Numbered from the stretch's first letter, positions 1-5,674 are shown. The stretch is 6,132 nucleotides of DNA from an uncultured Clostridium sp. (GCA_948465625.1 CAOJXM010000070.1:1-6132); one strand, 5' to 3'. Numbers and translations are program-made. The notes: generated from the letters alone by a model not told the origin.

Positions 1-107
1 CAATAGCAGAAGTTGGTTCAACAGGAAAATCAACAGGACCTCATTTGCATTTTGAGGTAATACGAGAAAATCGATATATTAACCCAAGAAATGTATTAGA
101 ATTTTAA
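1..107 (+). CDS. M23 (LytM/lysostaphin-type) peptidase-domain protein, 3' end only; possible SpoIVFA
   Basis: Only the last 34 codons are in the window, with the first whole codon at position 3 and stop TAA at 105-107. The visible protein contains STGKSTGPHLHFEV followed by NPRNVLEF. This is the C-terminal signature of M23 zinc metallopeptidases: in GPHLHFEV the HxH pair supplies the catalytic and metal-binding histidines. Most members cut or bind peptidoglycan cross-bridges outside the membrane. The stop lies 15 nt before a SpoIVFB-like gene. In Bacillus the gene before spoIVFB is spoIVFA, which carries an M23-like domain and holds SpoIVFB inactive in the outer forespore membrane. SpoIVFA is therefore the contextual guess (inference). 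The HxH is intact here, so an active peptidase is equally possible. The N-terminal part, which would show a membrane anchor, is off the edge. Confidence 0.8.
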   Translation, partial: IAEVGSTGKSTGPHLHFEVIRENRYINPRNVLEF

Positions 108-122
108 GGTAAGGGGGAGAAC

Positions 123-833
123 ATGAACATCAAAATAAACATTAAAATATTTGCCTTGTTGCTTCTTTTTTATCTAACCAAACAAATTGAGATTTATGCT
201 ATTTTTATGATTTTTACGATGATACATGAAGGTGCACATTTGCTTTGTGGTATATTATTAGGATTAAAGCCACAATCTTTAAAAATAATGCCATTAGGAT
301 TATGCATTGAATTTAAAACCAAACCAGAAGACTATAACCATAAAATAAAAAAAGGCAATAAATTAGTCATGAAAAAACTAATCATTGCTATAGCAGGTCC
401 AATTGCCAATTTTATCATAGCATTTTTTTGTTACATAGGAAATGTAGCTATTTTTAACATTAGTTGTGAAGCAATTATCTATACCAATTTATTAATTGCA
501 ATCTTCAATTTGCTTCCGATTTATCCATTAGACGGAGGAAGGGTTTTTAAAAATTTAATTCGTATGTATGGTGGTAGAGCAGTTGCACTAAAATATACCA
601 ACCTAATTTCTAATATAGTAGTGGTTGTAGTAACTGCAATAGCAAGCATTGCAATTTTACTTTATCAAAACATAGCAATCTTTTTTATGATAATTTACTT
701 GTGGGTTATTGTCATACGAGAAAATAAGAGGTATAATCTAAAAAGTAAAATAGATCGAATCATTGAAAAAGAAAAGGAAGTAGAAGATGTTAAAAAATAT
801 AGTGAAGCACTTTATCACCATCACCAAGCATAG
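123..833 (+). CDS. spoIVFB: SpoIVFB-like M50 site-2 intramembrane metalloprotease
   Basis: This is a 236-residue polytopic membrane protein. HEGAH (35-39) is the HExxH zinc motif, with H35 and H39 as ligands and E36 as the catalytic base. AGPIANF (91-97) is the usual M50 motif, and NLLPIYPLDGGR (129-140) carries the third zinc ligand, D137. Hydrophobic stretches lie near 7-33, 85-107, 115-132 and 160-198. In Bacillus, SpoIVFB sits in the outer forespore membrane and releases sigma-K from pro-sigma-K. The M23 gene directly upstream supports that role. The protein is shorter than the roughly 290-residue Bacillus enzyme: after the last membrane segment there is only a charged tail (about 200-236), with no room for the C-terminal CBS domain. 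The start is supported by AAGGGGGAG at 111-119. The 3' end overlaps the next gene by 47 nt, which encodes the odd tail ending YHHHQA. M50 membership is secure; the sporulation role is inferred. Confidence 0.87.
   Translation: MNIKINIKIFALLLLFYLTKQIEIYAIFMIFTMIHEGAHLLCGILLGLKPQSLKIMPLGLCIEFKTKPEDYNHKIKKGNKLVMKKLIIAIAGPIANFIIAFFCYIGNVAIFNISCEAIIYTNLLIAIFNLLPIYPLDGGRVFKNLIRMYGGRAVALKYTNLISNIVVVVVTAIASIAILLYQNIAIFFMIIYLWVIVIRENKRYNLKSKIDRIIEKEKEVEDVKKYSEALYHHHQA
774..780 (+). promoter_or_regulatory. Ribosome-binding site inside spoIVFB, fixing the DUF5662 start
   Basis: AAGGAAG lies 6 nt before the ATG at 787 and within the coding sequence of the upstream protease gene. It supports a real start at 787 even though that gives a 47-nt out-of-frame overlap. 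The N-terminus from this start (HFITITKHRW...) also fits how the family normally begins, as I recall it. Confidence 0.65.
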
Positions 834-1326
834 GTGGATTGTATTTAAGTTGTGTGTAAAAGTAGGAATTCCATTTAGAGGGATTGTTCATGATTTATCC
901 AAATATTCACCAACAGAATTTTGGGAATCGGTTAAATATTATAGAGGAATTGCAAGTCCAATTCCAGTAGCCAGAGAAAAAGAAGGCTATTCGAAAGCAT
1001 GGCTACATCATAAAGGAAGAAACAAACATCATTATGAGTATTGGTATGACCACAAAGCCAAAACACCATTACCCATTATACCATATCCTTATGCCATAGA
1101 AATGGTATGTGATAATATGGCAGCAGGTATGGTGTACAATGGTAAAAATTGGACAAACCAATCTCAATTAGAATATTGGAATCGAAATAAAGATACAGAA
1201 TTGTTAAATGATAAAATGAAAGGATTTTTTGAAGAAGTTTTTGTTCGTATAAGTGAACAAGGAATCGATAAGATATTAAACAAAAAGACATTAAAAGAGT
1301 TATACCAAAAGCATTGTCAAGAATAA
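787..1326 (+). CDS. DUF5662-type protein of unknown function, histidine-rich
   Basis: This is a 179-residue protein with no signal peptide or membrane segment, so probably cytoplasmic. I recognise it as DUF5662-like by HFITITKHRW (8-17), GIVHDLSKYSPTEF (32-45), AREKEGYSKAWLHHKGRNKHHYEYW (62-86) and EMVCDNMAAG (105-114); the middle one is the signature. No function is established to my knowledge. The polar conserved positions H15, H35-D36, H74-H75, H81-H82 and D109 follow a His ... His-Asp ... His ... Asp order. That order recalls HD-superfamily metal-dependent phosphohydrolases, but it is my inference from spacing only. The gene starts inside spoIVFB (47-nt overlap, different frame) with a good ribosome-binding site at 774-780, so it is probably translated from the same mRNA. 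Whether it has anything to do with sporulation is unknown. No terminator separates it from fprA. Confidence 0.78.
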   Translation: MLKNIVKHFITITKHRWIVFKLCVKVGIPFRGIVHDLSKYSPTEFWESVKYYRGIASPIPVAREKEGYSKAWLHHKGRNKHHYEYWYDHKAKTPLPIIPYPYAIEMVCDNMAAGMVYNGKNWTNQSQLEYWNRNKDTELLNDKMKGFFEEVFVRISEQGIDKILNKKTLKELYQKHCQE

Positions 1327-1373
1327 GAACAGAGCAATTAGGGTAGAATAAAAGAAGAAAGGAAGGAAGAAAA

Positions 1374-2558
1374 ATGGCAAAAAAGATAAATGAATTTGTA
1401 ACTTGGGTAGGAAAAATAGATTGGGAGTTGAAAAAATTTCATGGAGATGAGTTTACAACAAGAAAGGGTTCATCTTATAACAGTTATTTAATCAAAGATG
1501 AAAAAAATGTATTAATCGATACAGTATGGTTACCACACAATAAGGAGTTTGTGGCAAATTTAAAAAAGGAAATTGAACTAAGCAAGATTGACTATATCAT
1601 CATCAATCATGGAGAAATAGACCATACAGGAGCATTGGTAGAGTTAATGAGAGAAATTCCAGATGTACCAATTTATTGTACAGCAAATGGAGTTAAATCA
1701 ATCAAAGGTCAATATCATAAAGATTGGAATTTTGTTCCTGTCAAAACAGGAGATACCTTAAATATTGGAAAACATACACTTACCTTTATTGAAGCACCAA
1801 TGCTACATTGGCCAGATACGATGTTTACGTATATGAACCAAGAAAATATATTATTTAGTAACGATGCTTTTGGTCAGCATTATGCCACAGAAAGTTTGTA
1901 TGCTGATAAAGTAGACCAAGCAGAATTATACCAAGAAGCAATCAAATATTATGCTAATATTGTGGCACCATTTGGAAATTTTGTAACGAAAAAAATTGAG
2001 GAAATTGCTGGCATGAACCTTCCTGTTGACTTAATTTGTACAAGCCATGGTGTAATTTGGAAGGAAAATCCAATGCAAATTGTGAACAAGTATTTAGAAT
2101 GGGCAAATGCTTACCAAGAAAATCAAATTACGATAATATATGATACAATGTGGAATAATACCAAAAAGATGGCAGAAGCCATTGCAAAAGGAATTCAAAA
2201 CGTAGATAAAGAAGTAACAATCAAGTTAATGAATACAGCAAAAGAGGATAAAACTGATGTATTAACAGAAGTGTTTAAATCAAAGATGATATTGGTAGGT
2301 TCTTCTACTGTAAATAATGGCTATTTGTATTCAATTGCTGGGATTTTAGAAATGATAGCGGGAAGCAAGTTGAAAAATAAGAAAGCGGTTGCATTTGGTA
2401 GTTATGGTTGGAGTGGAGAAGCGGTAAAATTGATAACAGAGGAATTAAGAAAAGCAAAGTTGGAAGTAGTAAATGAAGGCATCAGGGTTAATTGGACACC
2501 AGATGAGGAAGCTACCAAAGCGTGTATTGCTTTTGGAGAAGAAATAGCAAAAGCTTAA
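1374..2558 (+). CDS. fprA: FprA family A-type flavodiiron protein (O2/NO reductase)
   Basis: This 394-residue protein has the full length for a two-domain flavodiiron protein. Residues 1 to about 250 are a metallo-beta-lactamase-like diiron domain with ligands H79, E81 and D83 (HGEIDH), H145 (LHWPD), D164 (SNDAFG) and H225 (SHGVIW). The set is complete and spaced as in characterised enzymes. Residues about 252-394 are a flavodoxin-like FMN domain, with a phosphate-loop region YDTMWNNTKKM (256-266), GSSTVNNGYLYS (309-320) and GSYGWSGEA (342-350). No rubredoxin or flavin-reductase extension is present, so it must take electrons from a separate partner such as rubredoxin, which is not in this window. 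The family reduces O2 to water and/or NO to N2O in the cytoplasm, protecting anaerobes. AAGGAAGG at 1359-1366 supports the start. It lies 47 nt after the DUF5662 gene with no visible terminator and no convincing promoter, so it may be read through from upstream. A strong terminator follows at 2651-2690. O2 versus NO preference cannot be told from sequence. Confidence 0.95.
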   Translation: MAKKINEFVTWVGKIDWELKKFHGDEFTTRKGSSYNSYLIKDEKNVLIDTVWLPHNKEFVANLKKEIELSKIDYIIINHGEIDHTGALVELMREIPDVPIYCTANGVKSIKGQYHKDWNFVPVKTGDTLNIGKHTLTFIEAPMLHWPDTMFTYMNQENILFSNDAFGQHYATESLYADKVDQAELYQEAIKYYANIVAPFGNFVTKKIEEIAGMNLPVDLICTSHGVIWKENPMQIVNKYLEWANAYQENQITIIYDTMWNNTKKMAEAIAKGIQNVDKEVTIKLMNTAKEDKTDVLTEVFKSKMILVGSSTVNNGYLYSIAGILEMIAGSKLKNKKAVAFGSYGWSGEAVKLITEELRKAKLEVVNEGIRVNWTPDEEATKACIAFGEEIAKA

Positions 2559-2624
2559 GGAAATAGTAGAATATAACAAGAATATTACGAAAAAGTTACA
2601 ATTAAATGACATTTACGAAAATAC

Positions 2625-2653
2625 TTGAAACCTTATATGAGGTATGATATAAA
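2625..2653 (+). promoter_or_regulatory. Sigma-A-type promoter (extended -10) for the pilin-like gene
   Basis: TTGAAA (2625-2630), a 17-nt spacer and TATAAA (2648-2653), with TG at 2645-2646 giving an extended -10 (TGnTATAAA). The predicted transcript start is near 2660, leaving a leader of about 100 nt before the ATG at 2763. The last bases of the -10 overlap the 5' arm of the fprA terminator, so transcripts starting here would lack that arm and should not be stopped by it. A 9-nt direct repeat (TTACGAAAA) lies just upstream at 2585-2593 and 2613-2621. Confidence 0.65.
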
Positions 2654-2690
2654 ACGTGTGAGGATAAAAAATCCTTGTACGTTTTTCTTT
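2651..2690 (+). terminator. Rho-independent terminator of fprA
   Basis: The arms are 2651-2665 and 2671-2685, with a loop of five A. All 15 positions pair, the central three (2658-2660 with 2676-2678) as G-U or U-G wobbles. The T-rich tract at 2682-2690 (interrupted by one C) follows. It lies about 90 nt after the fprA stop. The wobbles make the hairpin stronger in the + strand transcript than in the complement, which fits a + strand terminator. Confidence 0.8.
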
Positions 2691-2762
2691 ATGTAAAAAT
2701 AGGAATAAAGCAAGAAAAAAAGGAAAAACTACAGAAGAAAAAGAAAGAAGGAGAGTAACAAA

Positions 2763-3881
2763 ATGAAAAATGTTTTAGCAAAAAGAAGCCAAGGTATAAC
2801 TTTAATTGCCTTAATTATCACAGTAATAGTCATGTTAATTTTAGCAGCAGTAGCCATCAACATGACAATAGGAGATAATGGAATTTTTAAGAAGTCAGAT
2901 GAAGGAGCACAAATTTATAAGAATTCAGCTAATAATGAAGCAGCTAGCTTAAATGGAATTGACAAAGAAATGGGAGATTTAATTGACCAATATCACAACG
3001 AAAATACAAATTATACAATGGTAGATGGAGTGCCAGTGCCAAAAGGATTTACGCATACAGAAGGAACCAAAGAAACAGGATTTGTCATCAAAAATGATAC
3101 CGATGGAAATGAGTTTGTATGGGTACCAGTAGAAGAAGGAAGTGGATATACCTATGATAGATATGCCTTTGCAAGAGAAGGATGGGATTTATCACTTGAA
3201 AAAGGAGAAATAGATCCAGAAACTAAAAGCTATAAATTTGTACCACCAACCAATACACAAACAAGCGATATGGCGCCTGAAGAGGAGATATATGTTGTGG
3301 AAGCAATGCCAAGTGATGAAAAGGCAAGTGTAGAAAAATATAAAGGGTACTATATTGGAAGATATGAAACAGGGTATGAACTAGAAGAAATACAAACGAG
3401 ATTGGCAGAAGTTCCAACCAGAAAAGTATTAAAAGTGCAAAAAGGGCTAGAGATACTATCTAATATAACAATAGAAGAAGCAAAAGAACTAGCAGAAGAG
3501 TTATATCAATCAAACAATTATGTAAAAAGTAAAATATGTAGTAGTTATGCTTGGGATACTGCTTTAAAATTTATAGAAACAAAAAATCCAGATTGGATTT
3601 ATAATAGTGAAGGTGGAAATTATACTGAAAATTTGTCTGAAAGGTCAGTGCTAGCAAGAATAACAGGATATCATAGTATTAACAATATTTATGATATGGG
3701 TGGAAATGCTTGGGAATGGACAAGTGAAGAATTAAGGCAAGGGGATATAACAGCTAAAATTATAAGAGGTGGAGGAAGAGTAAATACCGCTAATGAATAT
3801 CCAGCAGTAACAAGGTTTCCTACTGGTGATGGAATAGAAAAAAGTTATGAATTAGGCTTTCGAATTACCCTATTCCTATAA
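2763..3881 (+). CDS. Prepilin-type N-terminus fused to an FGE-sulfatase/C-type-lectin-like domain
   Basis: 372 residues. The N-terminus is a class III/type IV prepilin-like signal: MKNVLAKRSQG (1-11), then the hydrophobic helix ITLIALIITVIVMLILAAVAI (12-32). Prepilin peptidase would be expected to cut after G11. The usual glutamate at mature position 5 is alanine (A16). A helical, charged stalk follows (about 38-80). From about 92 to the end I see a formylglycine-generating-enzyme-like domain: GNEFVWVPV (115-123), YKGYYIGRYETG (193-204), SSYAWDTALKFI (260-271), NIYDMGGNAWEWTSE (308-322), IIRGGGR (333-339) and LGFRITL (364-370). The only cysteine is C259, so the cysteine pair of true FGE enzymes is absent. 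A binding or structural role on the cell surface is more likely than catalysis (inference). AAGGAG at 2748-2753 gives the start. It has its own promoter and a downstream hairpin, so it is probably monocistronic; no pilus-assembly genes are nearby. Exact function unknown. Confidence 0.85.
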   Translation: MKNVLAKRSQGITLIALIITVIVMLILAAVAINMTIGDNGIFKKSDEGAQIYKNSANNEAASLNGIDKEMGDLIDQYHNENTNYTMVDGVPVPKGFTHTEGTKETGFVIKNDTDGNEFVWVPVEEGSGYTYDRYAFAREGWDLSLEKGEIDPETKSYKFVPPTNTQTSDMAPEEEIYVVEAMPSDEKASVEKYKGYYIGRYETGYELEEIQTRLAEVPTRKVLKVQKGLEILSNITIEEAKELAEELYQSNNYVKSKICSSYAWDTALKFIETKNPDWIYNSEGGNYTENLSERSVLARITGYHSINNIYDMGGNAWEWTSEELRQGDITAKIIRGGGRVNTANEYPAVTRFPTGDGIEKSYELGFRITLFL

Positions 3882-3884
3882 TAC

Positions 3885-3922
3885 AACAAAACAGTAGCAC
3901 AAAGTTGTGTTGCTGTTTTGTT
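3885..3922 (+). terminator. Hairpin downstream of the pilin-like gene, probable terminator
   Basis: The arms are 3885-3900 and 3907-3922 with a 6-nt loop. All 16 positions pair, two of them as wobbles. It begins 3 nt after the stop codon. The T-run (TTTT) lies inside the 3' arm rather than after it, so termination may be imperfect. The predicted structure could also form in the opposite transcript, but no gene is read toward it from the right. A non-terminator role is raised in the findings. Confidence 0.7.
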
Positions 3923-3962
3923 AGAAGAATGTAAAATAAAAAATCATTTCTAAAAAAACCAC

Positions 3963-3991
3963 TTGACAAGCCATACATTTAGAAATACAAT
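3963..3991 (+). promoter_or_regulatory. Consensus sigma-A promoter for fba
   Basis: TTGACA (3963-3968), exactly 17 nt, then TACAAT (3986-3991). An A-rich stretch at 3931-3960 could act as an UP element. The predicted start near 3998 leaves a leader of about 30 nt, with no room for a riboswitch. This looks like a strong constitutive promoter, as expected for a glycolytic gene. Confidence 0.85.
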
Positions 3992-4027
3992 AGCGGTATA
4001 AAAATAATCAATAAGGAGGATAAGATT

Positions 4028-4960
4028 ATGCCATTAGTAACGACAAAAGAAATGTTTAAAAAATCAATGAAAGAAGGATTTGCCATTGGTGCTTTTAATG
4101 TAAATAACATGGAGATTATACAAGGAATTGTAGATGCAGCAAAAGAAGAAAACTCACCAGTTATTTTGCAAGCATCATCAGGAGCAATTAAATATGCAAG
4201 AATTAACTATTTAATGAAAATGATAGAAGCAGCAACACAAGAAACCAATATACCAATCGCATTACATTTAGACCATGGACCAGACTTTGAGACCTGTAAA
4301 ATGTGTATTGATGCAGGGTTTACATCTGTTATGATAGATGGTTCAAAATATGACTTTGAAGAAAATGTAGCAATAACCAAAAAAGTAGTAGACTATGCAC
4401 ATGCACATGGAGTTGTAGTAGAAGCAGAATTAGGAAAATTAGCAGGAATTGAAGATGATGTCAATGTTGCAGCAGAAGATGCCATGTATACAGACCCAGA
4501 GCAAGCCAAAGAATTTGTAGAAAGAACAGGATGTGATTCATTAGCCATTGCAATTGGAACAAGCCATGGAGCATACAAATTTAAGGGAGAAGCACGTTTG
4601 CGTTTTGATATACTAGCAAAAATAAAAGAGCTAATACCAAATACGCCAATTGTATTACATGGAGCATCTACAGTAATACCAGAATTAGTAGAAATGTGTA
4701 ACCAATATGGAGCAGACATACCAGGAGCAAAAGGCGTTCCAGATGAAATGTTACACGAAGCAAGCATAAAAGGTGTATCAAAAATCAATGTAGACACTGA
4801 CTTAAGACTTGCTATGACAGCACAAATCAGAAAAGTATTTGCACAAGAACCTGCACAATTTGACCCAAGAAAATACCTAACACCAGCAAGAGAAGAAATA
4901 AAAAACACGGTACAACATAAAATAAGAGATGTATTTGGTTCAAGCAATAAGGCCCAATAG
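4028..4960 (+). CDS. fba: Class II fructose-1,6-bisphosphate aldolase
   Basis: This 310-residue cytoplasmic zinc enzyme splits fructose 1,6-bisphosphate into dihydroxyacetone phosphate and glyceraldehyde 3-phosphate, or runs in reverse in gluconeogenesis. LDHGPDFETC (81-90) holds the catalytic D82 and zinc ligand H83. VEAELGKLAG (131-140) includes E134 of the second family signature. SHGAYK (179-184) and LHGAST (210-215) supply zinc ligands H180 and H211. INVDTDLR (253-260) is the phosphate/substrate-binding motif. The whole length matches the Bacillus/Clostridium type, and the GAKGVPDEML segment (233-242) is typical of it. The related tagatose-bisphosphate aldolases share these motifs, but the N-terminus MPLVTTKEMF and the length favour Fba. 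A near-perfect AAGGAGGA (4013-4020) sits 7 nt before the ATG. The gene stands alone between its own promoter and terminator. Its last codon and stop run into a palindromic repeat element. Confidence 0.96.
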   Translation: MPLVTTKEMFKKSMKEGFAIGAFNVNNMEIIQGIVDAAKEENSPVILQASSGAIKYARINYLMKMIEAATQETNIPIALHLDHGPDFETCKMCIDAGFTSVMIDGSKYDFEENVAITKKVVDYAHAHGVVVEAELGKLAGIEDDVNVAAEDAMYTDPEQAKEFVERTGCDSLAIAIGTSHGAYKFKGEARLRFDILAKIKELIPNTPIVLHGASTVIPELVEMCNQYGADIPGAKGVPDEMLHEASIKGVSKINVDTDLRLAMTAQIRKVFAQEPAQFDPRKYLTPAREEIKNTVQHKIRDVFGSSNKAQ

Positions 4961-4998
4961 GGACGGTTCTTTTTGGTCCCACTTGGACCATTTGGGAC
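4953..4998. repeat. REP-like palindromic element overlapping the fba stop codon
   Basis: This GC-richer patch has interlocking inverted repeats: GGGAC (4960-4964) with GTCCC (4976-4980), the same GTCCC with a second GGGAC (4994-4998), TGGTCC (4974-4979) with GGACCA (4985-4990), and CCCAA (4953-4957) with TTGGG (4992-4996). Several of these exclude one another, so alternative folds are possible. The GGGACGGTTCTTTTTG core resembles, from memory, small palindromes scattered in Firmicutes genomes and linked to IS200-like REP-associated tyrosine transposases. No transposase is in the window, and copy number cannot be judged from one copy. The base composition differs clearly from the flanks. Confidence 0.5.
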
Positions 4999-5023
4999 GC
5001 TTTATCGACCAACATCTAAAAAA

Positions 5024-5068
5024 CAAAGGTAAGTTTTATTGATAACAAAACTTACCTCTTTGCTTTTT
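5024..5068 (+). terminator. Rho-independent terminator of fba, probably bidirectional
   Basis: An 11-bp perfect stem, AGGTAAGTTTT (5027-5037) with its complement (5047-5057), around a 9-nt loop. CAA(A) and TTTG can extend the base if C5058 is bulged. CTTTTT at 5063-5068 provides the U-tract on the + strand. On the other strand the run of A at 5018-5023 gives a U-tract too, so it could also back up smpB termination. It lies about 65 nt after the fba stop. Confidence 0.8.
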
Positions 5069-5140
5069 ATATAGTTTTTAATACTGGATAATCCAGTTAC
5101 TCTTCCTTAATTGAAATAAATTTCAAATAGCATGTTGCAT

Positions 5141-5178
5141 AAAAAGCAACAAAGAATAGACTTTAAACAGTCCATTCT
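5141..5178 (-). terminator. Terminator of smpB
   Basis: Read on the minus strand, the arms AGAATGGACT (5178-5169) and AGTCTATTCT (5162-5153) form a 10-bp stem with one wobble and a 6-nt loop. A U-rich stretch follows, ending in TTTTT at 5145-5141. The stem begins at the base right after the smpB stop codon. A further 6-bp palindrome, TGTTGC/GCAACA (5133-5138 with 5146-5151), overlaps the tail. Confidence 0.75.
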
Positions 5179-5622
5179 CTAATCATTCATATGTCTTCTA
5201 ATATATAAATTAGCGTCCTTTTTAGCTAATTCTTCACGTTTATCATATAATTTTTTTCCTTTTCCAATTCCTAATTCTACTTTTACAAAACTTCCTTTAA
5301 AATACAAAGAAATGGGAACAAGAGAATACCCTTTTTGTTTGGTTAATCCAATCAACTTATTAATCTCACGTCTATTTAACAATAATTTTCTACTACGTAA
5401 AGGATCTTTATTAAAAATATTTCCATGTTCATAAGGGCTAATATGCATACCAACAATGAAAACTTCGCCATTTTTAAGAATGGCATAAGTATCTTTTAAA
5501 TTAACCTTACCAGAACGGATTGACTTAATTTCTGTACCAGAAAGAACAATCCCCGTTTCTAAAGTTTCCGTGATTGTATAATTGTGCTTAGCTGTTGGGT
5601 TTTTAGCAATTAATCCTGCCAT
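5179..5622 (-). CDS. smpB: SsrA-binding protein SmpB
   Basis: SmpB is a 147-residue cytoplasmic protein that binds tmRNA and delivers it to stalled ribosomes for trans-translation. Signature segments are AKHNYTITETLETGIVLSGTEIKSIR (11-36), GKVNLKDTYA (38-47), HISPYEHGN (60-68), DPLRSRKLLL (73-82) and the basic GKGKKLYDKRE (120-130). Length is typical of the family. I chose the ATG at 5622 rather than the one at 5640. AAGGAG (5635-5630) sits 7 nt ahead of it, family members usually begin close to this point, and the predicted transcript start (about 5639) lies inside the upstream ATG. The usual N-R-K-A-R-H-D-Y stretch reads N-P-T-A-K-H-N-Y here, and the C-terminal tail is NLYIRRHMND, slightly off the common form. 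The tmRNA gene (ssrA), often a neighbour, is not in this window. The gene is convergent with fba and divergent from the next gene. Confidence 0.97.
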   Translation of the reverse strand: MAGLIAKNPTAKHNYTITETLETGIVLSGTEIKSIRSGKVNLKDTYAILKNGEVFIVGMHISPYEHGNIFNKDPLRSRKLLLNRREINKLIGLTKQKGYSLVPISLYFKGSFVKVELGIGKGKKLYDKREELAKKDANLYIRRHMND

Positions 5623-5629
5623 AATCTCA

Positions 5630-5635
5630 CTCCTT
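5630..5635 (-). promoter_or_regulatory. Ribosome-binding site that sets the smpB start
   Basis: AAGGAG on the minus strand, 7 nt before the ATG at 5622. An in-frame ATG at 5640 lies upstream of this site and within a base or two of the predicted transcript start, so it cannot be the start used from that promoter. Confidence 0.8.
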
Positions 5636-5645
5636 ATCATTACAC

Positions 5646-5674
5646 ATTATATACTGCTAGCTACAAAAAGTCAA
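5646..5674 (-). promoter_or_regulatory. Sigma-A promoter of smpB
   Basis: On the minus strand: TTGACT (5674-5669), a 17-nt spacer, then the perfect -10 TATAAT (5651-5646). The predicted start near 5639 gives a leader of about 17 nt that carries the AAGGAG site. Confidence 0.85.

Noticed and set aside
60..725. Exact 12-nt repeat ATACGAGAAAAT at 60-71 and 714-725
   Set aside because: Both copies encode Val-Ile-Arg-Glu-Asn within genes; one short match in AT-rich DNA is explained by chance and codon bias.
1076..1291. Minus-strand open frame opposite the DUF5662 gene (a similar one at 3223-3417 is opposite the pilin-like gene)
   Set aside because: Both are short and fully antisense to genes with recognisable families.
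1314..1349. Possible fprA promoter TTGTCA ... TAGAAT
   Set aside because: The spacer would be 24 nt, too long for sigma-A, and no better -35 exists 16-18 nt ahead of TAGAAT.
4393..4947. Long open frame (184 codons) on the minus strand opposite fba
   Set aside because: It lies wholly antisense to a certain aldolase gene, has no recognisable domain, and follows from the A/T-ending codon bias of fba.
5083..5126. Small palindromes ACTGGATAATCCAGT (5083-5097) and TTGAAA/TTTCAA (5111-5126) between fba and smpB
   Set aside because: They lie between two convergent genes after both terminators, with no promoter to regulate and no gene nearby; each is 6-7 bp, short enough to arise by chance.
4961..5178. 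Possible tmRNA or other small RNA gene between fba and smpB
   Set aside because: No tRNA-like ends, no tag-peptide frame and no promoter are visible; the stretch is explained by a palindromic element and two terminators.
5623..5640. N-terminal extension MIRSEI of SmpB from the ATG at 5640
   Set aside because: The predicted transcript starts near 5639, and the ribosome-binding site at 5630-5635 lies downstream of that ATG.
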